Positions 5,168-6,748 of a stretch of DNA of 6,748 bases are shown here, piece by piece. The stretch spans positions 1-6,748 of the forward strand of contig JAHIQC010000228.1 in NCBI GenBank assembly GCA_018902765.1, given 5' to 3'. Both the position numbers and the translations under genes were made by a program. The stretch comes from Actinomycetota bacterium (GTDB taxonomy: Bacteria; Actinomycetota; Coriobacteriia; Anaerosomatales; JAHIQC01). The notes under the pieces are model-generated. The model was given only the letters and a program-made list of their open reading frames with translations, did not search any database and was not told the origin of the DNA. Each line of letters starts with the position of its first letter. Position 1 is the first letter of the stretch.

Positions 5168-6748
5168 ATGGCTGATTGGATTGTGTGGTTGGCACCTGCG
5201 TCTGCCGTTCTCGGCGTCGTTGTGGCCATCTACCTCGCAACTTGGGTCCTGAAGCAGGATCCGGGTACCGAGCAGATGCAGGAGATCTCCAAGGCTGTCC
5301 AAGTGGGCGCACTGGCATTTCTGCTGCGTGAGTATCGCGTCCTGGTTATCTTTGCGGCAGTAGTCGCCGTGATCATCGTCATAGTTCCGGCGATGCCCGC
5401 GATGACAGCAGTCGCGTTTCTGACAGGTGCACTTCTGTCAGCCGCTGCCGGTTACTTCGGCATGTACGTGGCCACTCGTGCCAACACCCGCACCGCTCAG
5501 GCTGCCACCAAGGGCATCGCCGGCGCGCTGCAGGTCGCTTTCCGCTCCGGTCTCACGATGGGCCTCACGGTCGCATCGTTCGGACTCGGCGGACTATCGC
5601 TGTGGGCGATTTTCCTTCTCCTGGGCGAGAAGCCGCAGCCCGAGGTCGTCAATGGTTTCGCGATGGGCGCTTCGAGCATCGCACTGTTCGCGCGTGTCGG
5701 TGGCGGCATCTACACCAAGGCCGCTGACGTAGGCGCAGACCTCGTCGGCAAGGTCGAAGCCGGTATCCCCGAGGACGATCCTCGCAACCCCGCCGTCATC
5801 GCCGACAACGTCGGAGACAACGTCGGTGACGTCGCGGGTATGGGCGCCGACCTGTTCGAGAGCTTCGTCGGCTCGATCCTGGCACCGATGGTTCTCGCAA
5901 TCTCGCTTTGGGGTGCGACCGGCGGCATCAACCTGCGCTACGGTATCGTGGCCCCGCTCCTCATCGCCGCGTTCGGCATCGTGATGTCGATCGTCGGACT
6001 GTTCGCGGTCCGTGCGAAGGAGGGTGCGAACCTGCACAACGCACTCAACATGGGAACCTACGTGGCCGCTGGCCTCGAGGTGCTCGCCATGTTCTTCTTG
6101 TTCTGGCACTGGTCGACCCGCGAGGCCGATCCGGCCAAGCTGTGGTTCTTCGGCGCAGTTGTCGCCGGTCTTGCTGCCGGTATCGCGATCGGCAAGATCA
6201 CCGAGTACTACTGCTCGGATCACTACGGCCCGGTCAAGCGGATCGCCGAGTCCAGTGAGACCGGTGCGGCAACCAACATCATCGCCGGTCTGGGTACCGG
6301 AATGATGTCGACCGCGCTTCCGATCCTTGTGGTCTGCGCGGGCATCATCGCTTCGTACACCATGGGTGGTCTGGCCGACATCAGTCCGAACTCCGGTATC
6401 TACGGCATCGGTCTTGCCGCTCTCGGTATGCTCTCGATCACCGCGATCACCGTCGGTGTCGACGCATACGGTCCTGTGGCTGACAACGCCGGTGGTATCG
6501 CGGAGATGGCCCACATGGGCGATGACATCCGCAAGATCACCGATAGCCTCGACTCGGTCGGCAACACCACGGCCGCCATCGCCAAGGGCTTTGCGATCGG
6601 TTCTGCCGGTCTGACCGCCCTGGCTTTGTTCGTCGCATTCAAGGAGTCGCTCATCGCAGGCGGCGTGCCGCTGAACATGGGTCTCGAGAACCCGTACATC
6701 ATCGTCGGATTGTTCATCGGTGGCATGCTGCCGTTCTTGTTCGGCGCC
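5168..6748 (+). CDS. hppA: Membrane-bound, ion-pumping pyrophosphatase (K+-dependent type), 3' partial
   Basis: This integral membrane enzyme hydrolyses PPi to two Pi and pumps H+ or Na+ out of the cytoplasm. The window holds 527 codons. The family usually has about 660-700 or more residues and some 16 helices, so the last quarter or so lies beyond the edge. The N-terminus is a helix (about residues 5-27). The PPi-binding core includes DVGADLVGKVE (Asp187), EDDPRNPAVIADNVGDNVGD (Asp203, Asp213, Asp217, Asp221) and MGADLFESF (Asp228, Glu231). The later motif GVDAYGPVADNAGGIAEM has its first Asp at 432. The segment GNTTAAIAKGFAIGSA has Ala at 469 and 472. K+-independent members have Lys and Thr there (GNTTKATTKG), so this one should require K+. 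Glu231 is in the position seen in Na+-pumping and many K+-dependent H+-pumping members, so the transported ion cannot be assigned. It has its own promoter and ribosome binding site. It could recycle PPi made by PPDK and biosynthesis. Confidence 0.97.
   Translation, partial: MADWIVWLAPASAVLGVVVAIYLATWVLKQDPGTEQMQEISKAVQVGALAFLLREYRVLVIFAAVVAVIIVIVPAMPAMTAVAFLTGALLSAAAGYFGMYVATRANTRTAQAATKGIAGALQVAFRSGLTMGLTVASFGLGGLSLWAIFLLLGEKPQPEVVNGFAMGASSIALFARVGGGIYTKAADVGADLVGKVEAGIPEDDPRNPAVIADNVGDNVGDVAGMGADLFESFVGSILAPMVLAISLWGATGGINLRYGIVAPLLIAAFGIVMSIVGLFAVRAKEGANLHNALNMGTYVAAGLEVLAMFFLFWHWSTREADPAKLWFFGAVVAGLAAGIAIGKITEYYCSDHYGPVKRIAESSETGAATNIIAGLGTGMMSTALPILVVCAGIIASYTMGGLADISPNSGIYGIGLAALGMLSITAITVGVDAYGPVADNAGGIAEMAHMGDDIRKITDSLDSVGNTTAAIAKGFAIGSAGLTALALFVAFKESLIAGGVPLNMGLENPYIIVGLFIGGMLPFLFGA

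Noticed and set aside
5146..5175. Nine-codon frame starting at ATG 5146 and overlapping the hppA start, as a leader peptide
   Set aside because: It has no ribosome binding site of its own, its codons contain the hppA Shine-Dalgarno, and it has no run of regulatory codons.
5594..6514. 306-codon minus-strand frame inside hppA
   Set aside because: The composition is dominated by Asp, Gly, Arg and His, the antisense image of a hydrophobic coding frame. The + strand motifs are diagnostic of the pyrophosphatase.

Overview
The window is a compact, G+C-rich stretch of bacterial chromosome with all genes on the + strand. It holds two complete large enzymes, one small membrane protein, and two partial genes cut by the window edges. 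In order: a pyruvate,phosphate dikinase (PPDK) regulatory protein (2-814, missing only its first few residues), PPDK itself (888-3611), an unrecognised three-helix membrane protein (about 3731-4018), a dGTPase-like HD phosphohydrolase (4038-5072), and the first 527 residues of a membrane-embedded pyrophosphatase (5168-6748, running off the end). I see no tRNA, rRNA, CRISPR array, insertion sequence or prophage feature.

The protein sequences and strong third-position G/C bias suggest a high-G+C Gram-positive (actinobacterial) organism. The GGKTSHAAVVARGMGK form of the PPDK phosphohistidine motif fits this. The short type-2 dGTPase and the K+-dependent signature of the pyrophosphatase suggest an anaerobic lineage (Coriobacteriia-like, or a neighbour of the Clostridia) rather than a Streptomyces or Mycobacterium relative. 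This is inference from remembered family features, not a database match.

Functionally the window is about pyruvate/PEP interconversion and inorganic pyrophosphate (PPi). PPDK converts ATP + pyruvate + Pi to AMP + PEP + PPi and back. The regulatory protein switches PPDK off by ADP-dependent phosphorylation of a threonine two residues before the catalytic histidine, and on again by phosphorolysis that releases PPi. The downstream pyrophosphatase couples PPi hydrolysis to ion pumping and so could recover energy from that PPi. The dGTPase releases inorganic triphosphate and is a common neighbour of ppdK, probably for reasons unrelated to PPi.

There are three non-coding gaps. The 73-base gap before ppdK has a G+C-rich palindrome just upstream of a TTAGAAT -10-like element. 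The gap after ppdK opens with a 14-bp hairpin closed by a GAGA tetraloop. The gap before hppA has a credible promoter (TTGCCG, 17-base spacer, TAGAAT) and a strong ribosome binding site. Likely transcription units are: regulatory gene alone or weakly linked to ppdK; ppdK ending at the hairpin; small membrane gene plus dgt; and hppA from its own promoter. Most of the window is conserved metabolism. The least explained parts are the small membrane protein and the structured non-coding gaps.
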